Positions 54,058-64,000 of a stretch of 64,000 bases of DNA are shown here, piece after piece; within the stretch, counting starts at the first letter, position 1, and the number at the start of each line of letters is the position of its first letter. The notes beneath the pieces were generated by a model. It was given only the letters and a program-made list of their open reading frames with translations, was not told where the DNA came from and searched no databases. This stretch comes from Pseudoneurospora amorphoporcata (taxonomy: Eukaryota; Ascomycota; Sordariomycetes; Sordariales; Sordariaceae). The DNA lies in the NCBI GenBank assembly GCA_033297205.1, contig MU859199.1:1-64000 (forward strand), read 5' to 3'. The position numbers and the translations under genes were made by a program.

Positions 54058-56185
54058 TCAAAGCTTCACATTACCCCCATTGAGCTCCTTCCAATCCGCC
54101 ACACCAAACGTGACGTACGAACCATTCCTCAGCCAGAACACTTCATCCTCGCCTGTCTTCGTCGGATCCACGCCCTCGCTCCGTAGGTTGTGCTTCTGCT
54201 GCTTGTTCGTGCCTGTCGTCTGGAGACCTCCCTCAGGCACCACACGGATGAACAGGGGCAAGGCGTACTTGGGAAGCCCCCTCTTGACGTGCTCGGCCAG
54301 ACTATTGAGAGTGTCGTCGGTCGGCCTGGGTGCTCTTGCCTCCTCGCCGCTTGTCTGCACCAAGCCCGACGGCTTCAAGACTACGGCGGCGCAGCCAGCG
54401 CGGCCCTCGTGACTAGGCACCTGGACGCCGTAGACATTGCACTCGAGAACCGCGGGATGCAAGCCGACCACCTGGGCAACCTCGGCGGTCGACACGTTCT
54501 CGCTCTTCCACCGGAAAGTGTCACCGATGCGGTCGCTAAAGTAAACCCGGTTCTCGTTGTCCCAGCGCAGCACATCGCCGGTGCGGAACCACGCGTCGCC
54601 CTTGCTGAACACATCCCTCATCACCTTCTTTGACGTCGATTCCTTGTCGCCATAGTAGCCCTGGAAGCGCGAGTTGATATCGCCAGGGGGTAACCTGAAG
54701 AGAAGCTCGCCTGGCTGTCCGCGGGGTGCTCGGGTACAAAACCCCGTCTTGGGATCTCGGTGAGGGAGCTCGGTTTCGTGGTCCACCTCGACAATTGCAA
54801 CGTCTCTTCCGAGGATGATGTTGTAGAGACTGCCGCTGCGTCCCACCGCACCCATGCTGAAATCGTTTCGGCTCTTGTTCCACGTCGCAAAGGTGCCTTC
54901 GGTCGCGCCGTAGAATTCGGCAATCGTGTCGATGCCGAAGCGCTCCTTGAATCGGTTCCATACATCCGGTCGCAGTCCGTTTCCGAAGGCAGCGCGTACT
55001 CTGTGTTTGCGGTCGAGGTCTTCACCAGTAACTGGATCGACGTTGGGAGGTGCCGATAGAAGGTACCTGCACGTCTCTCCGACGTACTGAATAATCGTGG
55101 CATCGTGTTTCCGGACGTCATTCCAGAACCCAGAAGTTGAGAACTTGCGGCTCATGGCAAAAGTAGCTCCTGATGCTAGAGTATGGGCGAAGCCCAACAG
55201 CATGGCTGTGCTATGGTAAAGAGGCATGGCCTGAAAGAAGCGTGAGTTGAAGCGATTTGGCAGTTCTTTGAGGGAGACTTACCGTATAGTAAACGTCGGT
55301 CACCTGGGTGCCGAGCCATCGGAATGTGAAATTGGCAACAGTGTTGGCCTTGGCCCATGAGATAATGGCGGCTTTGGGCAAGCCTGTCGTACCGCTGGTG
55401 TAGATGAGCATCGCCATGTCTTCATCCTTGAATCCGCTTCTCAGCTCATCCGCAGGGCGGGCGTTATCCATTGCCAGCATCTCTTGTTCCATCTCTGGCG
55501 TCACCACCTCGAAGGTGACGTTTCCAAGTGCCGACCTGACTTCCTCGGTGACATTGCTCGCAACAACAGGGTCGACCAGAACTAACCGCGCCGTTGACTT
55601 GTTGACGCAGTGGATAAGCGGGTTACCGGTAAGGTTGTAGTTGAGCAGCGCCGGCGACGCTCCGATAGCCCATGTAGCAAGGAAGAGGAAGATGAAGGTG
55701 TCGGTGTTTTGAAAGTCCAAGCCAACAAGATCGCCCCTCTTGACGCCGCGCCTGTCCTTGAGCCAGTTGGCATACCGCAGGACCGTGTCGTAAGCCTGCG
55801 CATATGTGTAAGCCCGGTCTTCGAATCGGAGGAACACTCTGTTTTCAGACGACTTGGTGGTTGCGAGGTTCTCGAGTTGGTAGAAGAGATTCACACGGTC
55901 CCGGTAGCGCTTCCAGGCACCGCCAAGGATGGTAGGAACGATGGCCCTAAGCAGTTCCAGATCGTAATAAACGAGGAACCGGGCATTGACGTAAGCAGCG
56001 GCAGCAGCAACCGCGGGAACGGTAACCTGTAGGGGTACTGCAGGACAGATTCCGGAAGTGTCAGCGAACTGTATGCGGGTTTGCGGCTCACGAACAAACA
56101 CTTGACGTCGAGAAGCACGTTCAAGGTGTATGACGTTCTGTAGTGTGGACTTGAACTTACATGGCGCCATGTCGGCGGAAGACAC
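54058..56185 (-). CDS. FAT1-type very-long-chain acyl-CoA synthetase/fatty acid transport protein
   Basis: Three minus-strand exons (56185-56161, 56037-55283, 55230-54058) encode 650 residues, close to yeast Fat1. A hydrophobic N-terminal segment (VTVPAVAAAAAYVNARFLVYY) may be membrane-associated. Then come the AMP-binding signature YTSGTTGLPKAAIISW (221-236), AEFYGATEG (364-372), WFRTGDVLRWD and the FATP/VLACS signature DRIGDTFRWKSENVST. It activates long and very long fatty acids to CoA esters at membranes and supports their uptake. The last residues are VKL, only a weak resemblance to a PTS1. The first exon is 25 nt. Of two candidate acceptors for intron 1, only the one at 56038 keeps the frame. 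It is unrelated in subfamily to the SidI-type ligase. Confidence 0.92.
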
Positions 56186-57939
56186 GGGCGGTGCAGAGAT
56201 GGCAAGTCAAGTACAAGCACCCCAATGTGTATATGTAATATAATGCCCCCTTTTTGGAAGGTTAATGCAAAACAAAAGCAAGAAGAGAGGTATGAAAAAA
56301 AAAGAAGTTGGAGATCAGGAGACGGCTGGATGGGTACTTTAAGGGCTGCACCTGAGGTATACAGTGCAACGCCAAATGTTGGTTGGTGCAATTAAGCTCA
56401 AGACAGGATGAGATGGTTAGTGAAGGGGGCCTTGATTAGGGACAACGGTGAACACTGGCGGAGCTTTGAACCTGATGGCAACCCCACGACTGCAGGGTCC
56501 CGTGTCTTTGGATTCGTTTTGGGCCAGAGCTGGGATCGCTAGCCTCTGATCTTGGATCTTCGCCTATTTTATTCGACTGGGTGAAGACGACCGCCCCGGG
56601 GACTGGGACCCGCCCGCCTGCAATGGAAGGACGACGTGGAAGACTCGAAGGTACCCACGGACACTACCATCCGTCTCTCCCGTCGACGATATCCAGTATT
56701 ATATATCCTTTTGTGTTGATATGGGGCGCTGGAATACATGAGGAACGTGGAATCACAAGCCAGCTGGACAATAGAAAGAGCAACGAGCCAGTCGCAGAAC
56801 TACGATGGATGGTCGGTCCGCCGATTCGGTATGTAGCGTATTGTGTTTGGCAGATGTCACCTTGGATGCTGTCCGATGATCACAGGTCTTTTGTGTGCCT
56901 CGGCTTCGGGAGTCTTTTCGTCACTGCACCACGACCTGCCGCATTGGCAATGGCCAGAGATCTTGGCTTGATATTGAATGATTCGTCAGGGACAATGAGT
57001 CTGCCCACCCATCAGCCAAACGGTACAGGAGGCGGCCAAACGTGGAAATCCGGTCAAGCAATCAATTTCAAGATCTCCTGGCAGGTGATGCCATTGTGTA
57101 AATGTACATGGCCCCATGGCGTAGGTGAGCCGAGCGGGGTGCAGTAGCGTAACAATCTGAGCGAAGCCGCATCAGGGGCAAGACGGATCAAGAAGGCCGA
57201 CCTGGAGATGTACCATCAAGGGATGACGGCGGGCAAGGAAAGGCCAGCCAGGTATTGAACAAATTCTACTGTGAAGTAATTCCAACAGTCTGTTCCAAAT
57301 TTGCTGGTAGCCGATAGTCGGGTAAGGTATGGTATTTTTCTCTTTTTCTGGTGCAACCGTCCACAGCACCTAGCACGACAGAACACGTTCGGCAAGTGAA
57401 GACGATGTAAGACGACGGGGCACAGAAAAAGAGCAGATGTCCAATTCGCAAAGAAATAAGGTTTGTCGTAGCTTCTATCGATGGGATTCGACTCGAATGT
57501 GGTGCTTCTTCACGGTCACAATCCAACAGAAGAAAAGGAGAAAACAAGGTGTTTAAGAATGGAAGTTGAAGAGCTTACATGAGGCCAAACCTACCTTTAA
57601 CTGGAACACGAAAGCTCAGTGCATTGCTAGGCGAGCCGTAGAGGTACCCCGAACATTCAGGTCTGTAGGATCCGCTATAGCATTGTGATTGGTCAATTAG
57701 AGTTCAATCTCTTATCGATAACCAAGATGGACGCTTGGCGGAAGTGGAATCAGGTACACGTACTCGACCGCTAGCCGTTTCCGGACGAGCCATCCACTGA
57801 GAGACGCGGTTGGTGGTCGCCAATGCGCTGTGGCGCCGTGTTCAATGTCCGACTGCTTCAGTTTCCATATTCAGGACCTTCCTCGAACAGCTCGGTAGAT
57901 GGACCTTGGCGAATAGGTCCGACTCCCTCGACATTCGCC
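56186..57939. other. Divergent promoter region between FAT1-type and PIG-S genes
   Basis: About 1.75 kb with no supported gene. Two in-frame ATGs (57823, 57940) are possible starts for the gene on the right. Confidence 0.4.
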
Positions 57940-59721
57940 ATGTCTGCCCGACGACCAACCGACCATGGCGCAGCTGGCGACACTCTGTCCTCCGACACTC
58001 AGACGGCGACCATGACATCGACTCCCATGGCCACTCCACTCAATCCGGCGACCACAGCGCAAACATCAACACTAAAGGAACCACCTCCCGAAAAGCTTTC
58101 CGATATTCGCAGACGCATATGGGTTATAGGCTCGTTCTGGTTGATCGTCCTGCTACTGGGATTGCCGATATGGTGGAAGACGACTACCATCCATCGAGCT
58201 AACCTTCCCCTGAAGGAGATGCTCGACTGGGCCGATGGCAAGGTACGCAGCATGGGAGAAGGCCACATCTGAAGCTCGGAACTTGGCATCCCTAACCAGT
58301 GTCTTGTTGGCATATAGGCATGTCGCCCTGTCTTTCCCCTCCGCATCTCGATACAAGCCAACTCGCTCCAGGAGCACGAGGCTCAGAACCTCCTCCGTCT
58401 CACCCAGCACGCCCTCGATGACCTTAACGATTTCTCGGGGCACCACTTGCGCCTGCAACTCTTCTCCCCCGCTGCGGCACAGAAACAGAACGGCGAACCC
58501 GACACAGCTCTGACAATACGTCTTCTCCCCGGCGAGACCGTAACGGCAACACTCGATCCTTACGAGCCTGTCCTTGATATCACATACCCGCCAAATGCTG
58601 CACCCTCGGCAACATCAGCTTCGTCATCGTTAGCGACTTATGTGGCCGGCCAACTACGATCTACATTTGCCGAGGAGCAAGCCATTATATCCTACCTGCT
58701 CTCTAGCAACTCGATACCGACCGACTACCGGCCTCGGGGCTTGACCCCAGAAGCGGCCGAGTCACTTGCCAAGCGGACTACACGATCGCTCAAATATGCG
58801 CCGACATACCACCTCACCTTTTCTCTGTTCACCAGCGGACCGCTTCCAAGCAGCTGGGATATTGAAGCCGCGATCCAAGACTATATGAAGCCCGTGCTAG
58901 ACCTGCTCTCGCCCATCCACAACTTCACCATCGATACCCAGGTGCAGCTGTACGCATCCCCTGGAGTACAGAACCAGGTCCTTAGCAAGGATGACCTCTC
59001 GTCCTTCATAAACGCCGCTGAATGGCCTCTTTCACCCTCGATCGGCGGTGCACCAACGGTGAACTTTATTGTGTTCGTTGGCAATCAGACCATTGCGCTA
59101 TCCTCCCAGAATGCCCAGGATTCAACCGAGGGTGGGTTGACCACTTCCCAGTCGTGGCTGATCCCACAATGGGGCACCGTTTACTTGCTTTCCCTTCCGC
59201 GTGACACTGCCCATGTGTCTGTGGATGCCCTCAAGCAGCCCTTGTTGACTTTTACATCTCACCTCTTGTCCCTGACCGGGACTCCGAATTCGGGCTCCCT
59301 CCCGCTTCGCCTTTCTACCCTGTCCCGCATCCGCTCGGCAGACCTACTTCTCCGGGCATCCTCTACGCTCGGTTCCTTGGCCCGTCTTGCCTTGGCACTA
59401 AAGTCGATTTCCATCCCTAGCAGTGTCGCGGATGGTGTAACCAAGACCATTTATCATTTGCGCCGAGCTTGCGAGACCTTGGGCGAAGCCGAAGGCCTGG
59501 AGCATGCCAGAATCGCCGAGGCCGAGGCTGAACGTGCCTTCTTCGAGAAGAGCATGGTTGGCCAGTTGTATTTCCCGGATGAGCACAAGGTTGCCGTGTA
59601 TCTTCCTTTGCTTGGACCTGTGGCTGTACCCTTGGTCATGGGCATGTTGAACGAGCTGAAGGCGTGGAGGAAGAGGAGGAGGGAAGCGGCGGAGAAAGGA
59701 AAAGAGAAGAAGACGGAGTGA
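57940..59721 (+). CDS. GPI transamidase component PIG-S/Gpi17
   Basis: Two exons, 57940-58242 and 58318-59721 (75-nt intron with a CTAAC branch point), encode 568 residues. A cytosolic N-terminus precedes transmembrane helix 1 (IWVIGSFWLIVLLLGLPIWW, about 60-79) and the conserved WWKTTTIHRANLP. The luminal part holds ALDDLNDF, LTFSLFTSGPLPSSWDIEAA, QSWLIPQWGTVYLLSLP and the helical FFEKSMVGQLYFPDEHKVAVYLPLLGP, where the second membrane helix begins near the C-terminus, followed by a basic tail (KAWRKRRREAAEKGKEKK). This is the subunit topology of the ER complex that attaches GPI anchors to proteins. An alternative in-frame start at 57823 would add 39 residues. The chosen one starts at the first Met before the low-complexity head. 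Confidence 0.9.
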
Positions 59722-60433
59722 TGTGTCCCCTATTCATGTACCAGAGAAAGACTAAAAATATTGCACAAAGGCAGCCATTAACATCAGGCGTGGGATGTTG
59801 GGGGGATTTAGTCCATGCCAAAATTACTTACTTGCATTTTCTGTTAGGGAGCAGTTTATAGTATCATCTACTCATTCATCGTTATTACTCTGCCAACGGA
59901 CTTGGTTATGGAATTCGACTAGGTATTATGATGCTCTGGAGCCCTTAATTTGCCGCCGGCCGGCAGAAGCATTGTATAACACTATCAATTGGCATGCAAA
60001 GCGGCATGTAATGGCGATCCATCATCGGTTCATGGTGAGCACGCGGTTTTTGTGATATCCAGGTGTACGATATTCCAAATATATAAATGCTCTAGCCTAG
60101 GTGAGAAAAGGAAAAGGGTATTTTATGCTATAATGCTGTCCGTGATGTCTTTCGCGATGATGATGCGCCTGTCCCAATGCCGATGCAAACCATCTAATCT
60201 TTTCACTCATTCTTAAGTTCCGCCCTCATGCATTTGATGCATCCTGTTATTGCGTCCCGTTTTCTATTATTAACAATTATAATCTTCCCTGCCGCTGCCG
60301 CTGTCGCTGCCGCTGCCGCTTTAAGAAGCCAGTTCCCAAGCAAGGCATCCGGCCACTGCTGCCGACATGCATATCTCCATCCACCTCCCGGGTTCCCGTA
60401 GAGCAAACAAACTGTGTATGCTCAGATCACCGC
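59722..60433. other. Convergent 3' region between PIG-S and the MARVEL-like gene
   Basis: No supported gene. A hexamer repeat GCCGCT (five units, one variant) lies at 60291-60320. Confidence 0.4.
60291..60320. repeat. GCCGCT hexamer repeat, five units
   Basis: Five consecutive hexamers, the third being GTCGCT, in the convergent spacer. Confidence 0.9.
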
Positions 60434-60956
60434 TTAAACACCAACAACAGGCTTAGCCCTCTGGCCCCTCGCCCGTCCCTTGAGCGTAGCCATGGTGTCG
60501 ACAACGGCGATGAAGAGGAAAGTGACCCAGAGCAAGAAACCGAACGCGGTGGCGGCCTCAACGCACCCGCACCAGGTGTTGGCACCGCAGGTCGGAGACC
60601 CGAAATAGACGGCCAAGGCGATCGACCCGGCGAACCAGAAGATCATGGTGATCCACTCCAGCGCGAGCGCGATGGTGCGCTGGAACATCTTGGGGAAGTA
60701 AGGCGGGAAGAGGGCGATGTAGATGAGGATCAACAGGGTCCAGACAGAGTTGAAGAGCATGAAGGCGTAGATGCCGGGGGCTCGCCAGAAGGGTGATACG
60801 ACTAAGACAAAGCGTTAGTGGTGTGATGACTTTAAAGCTGGAGGGCGGTGAGGTGGAGATGAAAGACTTACGGTAACATGTTAGGCCGAGCTCGATGAGG
60901 CCAAAGACTGTTGCGGCCATATGGGCGTAGGGGATGTAATGCCTTAGAGACTCCAT
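60434..60956 (-). CDS. MARVEL-like four-helix membrane protein
   Basis: Two minus-strand exons, 60956-60872 and 60801-60434, encode 150 residues. Four hydrophobic segments can be seen: about 10-30 (YAHMAATVFGLIELGLTCY), 39-60 (IYAFMLFNSVWTLLILIYIA), 72-96 (IALALEWITMIFWFAGSIAL) and 109-132 (AATAFGFLLWVTFLFIAVVD). A Cys-containing loop (SPTCGANTWCGCVEA) lies before the last. Topology, length and the acidic residue in helix 3 fit fungal MARVEL-domain proteins, which act in plasma-membrane or vesicle organisation. The tail is basic (KGRARGQRAKPVVGV). The specific role is unknown. The splice joins CYL-VSPFW in frame; without it helix 1 would be lost. Confidence 0.82.
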
Positions 60957-62253
60957 TTTTGCGGTTTTGGTGATGTGATGATGTGATATGTGGTGTGTGG
61001 TAGTTCAAGGTGATCGAGCGGTGGTTGAATGTCTTTGAGAGTCTTGAGTTGTTTAGAGTGGAACTTCTGATGGGTGAATAATGTTTGTCTTTTGTTGCTT
61101 GGTGAATACGTTGTCACTCAATGACAGTTTAAGGCGAGCCGGATTAGGTTGTGAAAAACGTCTGAACGATGTAGATGAAGATTTGGATCCTGAAGACTCG
61201 TCACTGCCGTGAGCTTATATCTACAAAGCCAAGCTTCCCGTCTCCGGCTTGTCACTATCTTTTTTCAGGGAACACGCATGACGCGCGGTAACAATTGGCG
61301 CCCAGCACAAGCTGAGCTAGCAATGCTTGCAAGATTTTGGACCACAGAGCACAAGAGGGGCGTCAAGTGACGTTACGTGGTGTCGAGCTACGGGGAGACA
61401 CAGACGCCAGTCAATGGAGGCTGGTGCACCCATCGTGAGCCAATCGACATGTTGGCCAAGGGTCTAGTTGACACACGGCTAGCAAGGGCCAGTTGTGCGT
61501 ACGGCTCGTTGGCATGGGGATTGCTGGATACCCGCGACTGCAGCAAGGGTTTCGCTCTTTATTTATACCTTTTAGCTTGTTCGGCAGACGATGGTTAGCT
61601 ACCCGTAAGGGTCCTCACGTCGTCTGTCAAATATGATATCCCTGAGATGTCAAAGTTTACATTGCCGTTGGTGTTGTTTTTGTTTACTTTGTAACCGCCG
61701 GGAAAAGGAGAAATGTGACGTCATGTCTCATTGGCTGGCATTGATGCTGGGCAAGAGTGAGAACGACGGGAATGGGACGAGTGAGTCCCAAATGGGGCTA
61801 GAGACTTAACCGTGGCTGTGCAGCTAGCTCGCTACCTCTAGGGAGGGTTATCTCTGGCTGTTTGGAAGTGGCGCGCGGCTGTGCTTCAGCGGCCGAATTC
61901 ATTTTGATTCCAACGATCAATCGAGTGGTCCGTGCTTTTATTCACTGCAACTCTGCAAGCGCTCAGCTGTCAGGCACTGCGGATACGACAGGAAGGTCCC
62001 CTCACTTCAGTTCAGTAAACACTCGCGCTCAGCGGCTTTTCGCTTTTCGTAGAAAGCGGGGTCTTCCGCGCACCAAAGGGTGGGGCTCGAACTTGGATGG
62101 ATCCAATCCAAAAGATTTTCAACCCCGCCATCTTTGGGCCACATTGTCGTCGCTACCTCTGCCTCTGTTGTCTCTTTCTCTCTCACCAGGCATTCCTCAC
62201 ATCAACAACATCCATCTCTCACCACCACTTCTCAATCCACAAAATCCAGCAAA
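60957..62253. other. Divergent promoter region between MARVEL-like and EF-1-beta genes
   Basis: 1.3 kb without a supported gene. The right part has the pyrimidine-rich stretch typical of highly expressed fungal genes (62155-62250, many TCT and CTC), just before the EF-1-beta start. Confidence 0.45.
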
Positions 62254-63346
62254 ATGGGCTTCACTGATCTCCTCACCGATGCCGGTCTTACCGGTAAGCA
62301 ACCTCCAACCCGCCGCATGCGCCTGCGCGTGCGCTTGAAAGGAGAAGCGCAATCATGGAAGAAGGACTGGTTGACTAACACGATGTGATTCCAGTGCTCA
62401 ACAACTGGCTCCTCACCCGCTCTTACGTTACTGGGTATGTGTATCACGAAGTCCTACACTGCATGATCTGATGTTTTCTTTCCTGCCCTTTCGAATGATG
62501 AACACACTGGTCCGTGTTGCTGAGCAGCTTAAGACCCTGCACATGATTAACACAACAGCACTTCTGTGCACTTCTGACTTCAACCTCCTCCAACAACACA
62601 TTGGATATCTCCATCAATGCGCGCTCTGGTTCTTGGCGGACGCTTTTTCGTTAACGCGCAGCCCTATATAGCTACACTGCCTCCCAGGCTGATGTTGCCG
62701 TCTTCAAGGCCCTGAAGGAGGCTCCCTCCGCCGAGAAGTACCCCAACGCTGCCCGCTGGTACAAGCACATCGCCACCTACGAGGACGAGTTCGCCACCCT
62801 CGCCGGCGACTCTTCTGCCCCCTACACCACCTACGGCCCTGAGGTCGCCGAGGTCACCATCAACCCCGCCAAGGCCCCCGAGGCTGCCGCCGAGGAGGAT
62901 GAGGATGTCGACCTTTTCGGCTCCGACGATGAGGAGGAGGATGCTGAGGCTGCCCGCGTTCGTGAGGAGCGTCTCGCTGCCTACCGCGAGAAGAAGGCTG
63001 CCAAGCCCAAGATCGCTGCCAAGTCCATCGTCACCATGGATGTCAAGCCCTGGGGTATGTTTTCCTTGCTCTTGTGGTGTACTGACGAAGCATTTGTGCT
63101 AACCCAGCCGTTACAGATGATGAGACCGACATGGTCGCTCTTGAGGCTGCCGTCCGTGGCATTGAGAAGGATGGTCTCGTCTGGGGTGGTTCCAAGCTCG
63201 TCCCCGTCGGCTTCGGTATCAAGAAGCTCCAGATCAACATGGTCATTGAGGACGACAAGGTCTCCCTCGATGAGCTCCAGGAGCAGATCGCTGAGTTCGA
63301 CGAGTGGGTCCAGTCCTCCGATATCGCTGCCATGCAGAAGCTTTAA
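62254..63346 (+). CDS. Translation elongation factor 1-beta (eEF1B alpha subunit)
   Basis: Four exons (62254-62293, 62395-62434, 62672-63054, 63117-63346) encode 230 residues. A GST-C-like N-terminal part (VLNNWLLTRSYVTGYTASQADVAVF) leads to an acidic linker (AAAEEDEDVDLFGSDDEEED) with the usual casein kinase II site in LFGSDDE. Then comes the C-terminal exchange domain (AAKSIVTMDVKPWDDETDMV, GLVWGGSKLVPVGFGIKKLQ, DEWVQSSDIAAMQKL). It exchanges GDP for GTP on eEF1A in the cytosol. The first two exons are 40 nt each and intron 2 is 237 nt, an arrangement common in highly expressed fungal ribosomal and elongation-factor genes. Codon use in exons 3 and 4 is strongly C-ended (GCC, GTC, AAG), consistent with high expression. 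Confidence 0.96.
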
Positions 63347-64000
63347 GCTTTCGTTGGGAGTTGGATGCAGAGATATGAACAAATTATGAATATAATGATA
63401 CCAGATGTTGCCATTCAAACATCTGTTCATATCTGCTTTGGAGCCGCGCTTGTCTTGTGGTGTGACTCTTCGTACAATGGAAACGGAACTACATACACAG
63501 ACTTCTTGGGCTGGTATCAACACACCCATTCAGGATTGAGCTTCGGGACATTGCTTCTGGACCATTTACATCACTGCAGATCGCGAGCGTTGGGATGTCA
63601 GAGTGACGGGTCGGTACCTGTCGGGGTAGTTGCCCGTGGCCTAGCGCGGTGTGCACGTCCTGTGCGTGCCTTGACGATTGGACTGACTGTTAAAATAGGG
63701 ATGTGCGGGAATATGCAACCTACGAGGTCATCATTGTATCTCTCCACTATCCTCGCCTTCTAGCTGCGCAACTCTCTCAAAATTGTAGCTAGCCATCTAT
63801 CGGTGAAAGCAAGGCTACAAGGTATGTTGATAAGTTCATCAGTGGGGCACTGATCGGAGGGGAGGTTGAGAGATGGATGAGAAAGACCGACGTCCTCTAG
63901 TATAAGCTCGTCAACGTCGCATATCCGTTCTGTGCTTTTGCGGGTATCGCGTACATTTTGAGTCCCTTAGTATGCAAGGCCGGGACTCGGTACAACTTCC
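63347..64000. other. 3' flank of EF-1-beta to the window edge
   Basis: No supported gene. One 132-codon frame at 63365 has no motifs and overlaps the presumed 3' UTR. Confidence 0.4.

Noticed and set aside
56581..57147. 188-codon plus-strand frame in the FAT1/PIG-S spacer
   Set aside because: Starts at GTG, has mixed composition and shows no recognisable motif.
1..64000. RIP-mutated repeats, transposons or dispersed 5S rRNA genes
   Set aside because: I found no long AT-rich block with stop-ridden frames, no terminal repeats, and no 5S-like sequence by eye. A computed scan could still find weak cases.

Overview
The window is nuclear DNA of a filamentous ascomycete, very probably Neurospora crassa or a close relative. 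Genes are split by short introns (52-142 nt, one of 237 nt) with GTRNGT donors, CTRAC branch points and YAG acceptors. tRNA genes are dispersed, three of them with introns. Gene-free stretches are 0.5-3 kb and full of CAA, CAG and homopolymer tracts. I saw no transposon, CRISPR array, rRNA gene or RIP-degraded block. Splice sites were assigned by hand, by keeping the reading frame and the family motifs intact.

Left part (1-26.7 kb): the 3' end of a polyglutamine protein, tRNA-Lys(CUU), a ketopantoate reductase, a decayed SRPK-type kinase fragment, tRNA-Tyr(GUA), a small mitochondrial-type membrane protein, a 1217-aa Zn2Cys6 transcription factor, the Cdc42 exchange factor CDC24, the mitochondrial ribosomal protein Mrp10, and a 1657-aa disordered nuclear-type protein.

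Middle part (27-42 kb): three identical tRNA-Gly(GCC) genes, an SDR with a GC-AG intron, and the most coherent functional unit of the window. A SidI-type acyl-CoA ligase ending in SKL and a SidF-type hydroxyornithine transacylase ending in PKL are divergently transcribed. Five exact ATCTGATAA sequences, the binding site of GATA-type siderophore repressors (SRE/SreA), lie between them. An AMID/AIF-like flavoprotein follows, with three more copies upstream, two of them as an inverted repeat. This looks like an iron-regulated locus for the peroxisomal acyl branch of extracellular siderophore (coprogen/fusarinine) synthesis, with an oxidoreductase apparently co-opted into the same regulon. A cysteine-rich protein, tRNA-Arg(CCU) and tRNA-Leu(AAG) complete this part.

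Right part (42-64 kb): phosphopantetheine adenylyltransferase, a Ral2-like Kelch/BTB protein, a single-cysteine peroxiredoxin, a FAT1-type very-long-chain acyl-CoA synthetase, the GPI-transamidase subunit PIG-S/Gpi17, a MARVEL-like four-helix membrane protein, and elongation factor 1-beta. CoA supply is represented twice (ketopantoate reductase and PPAT). The Ras/Cdc42 polarity pathway is also represented twice (CDC24 and the Ral2-like protein).
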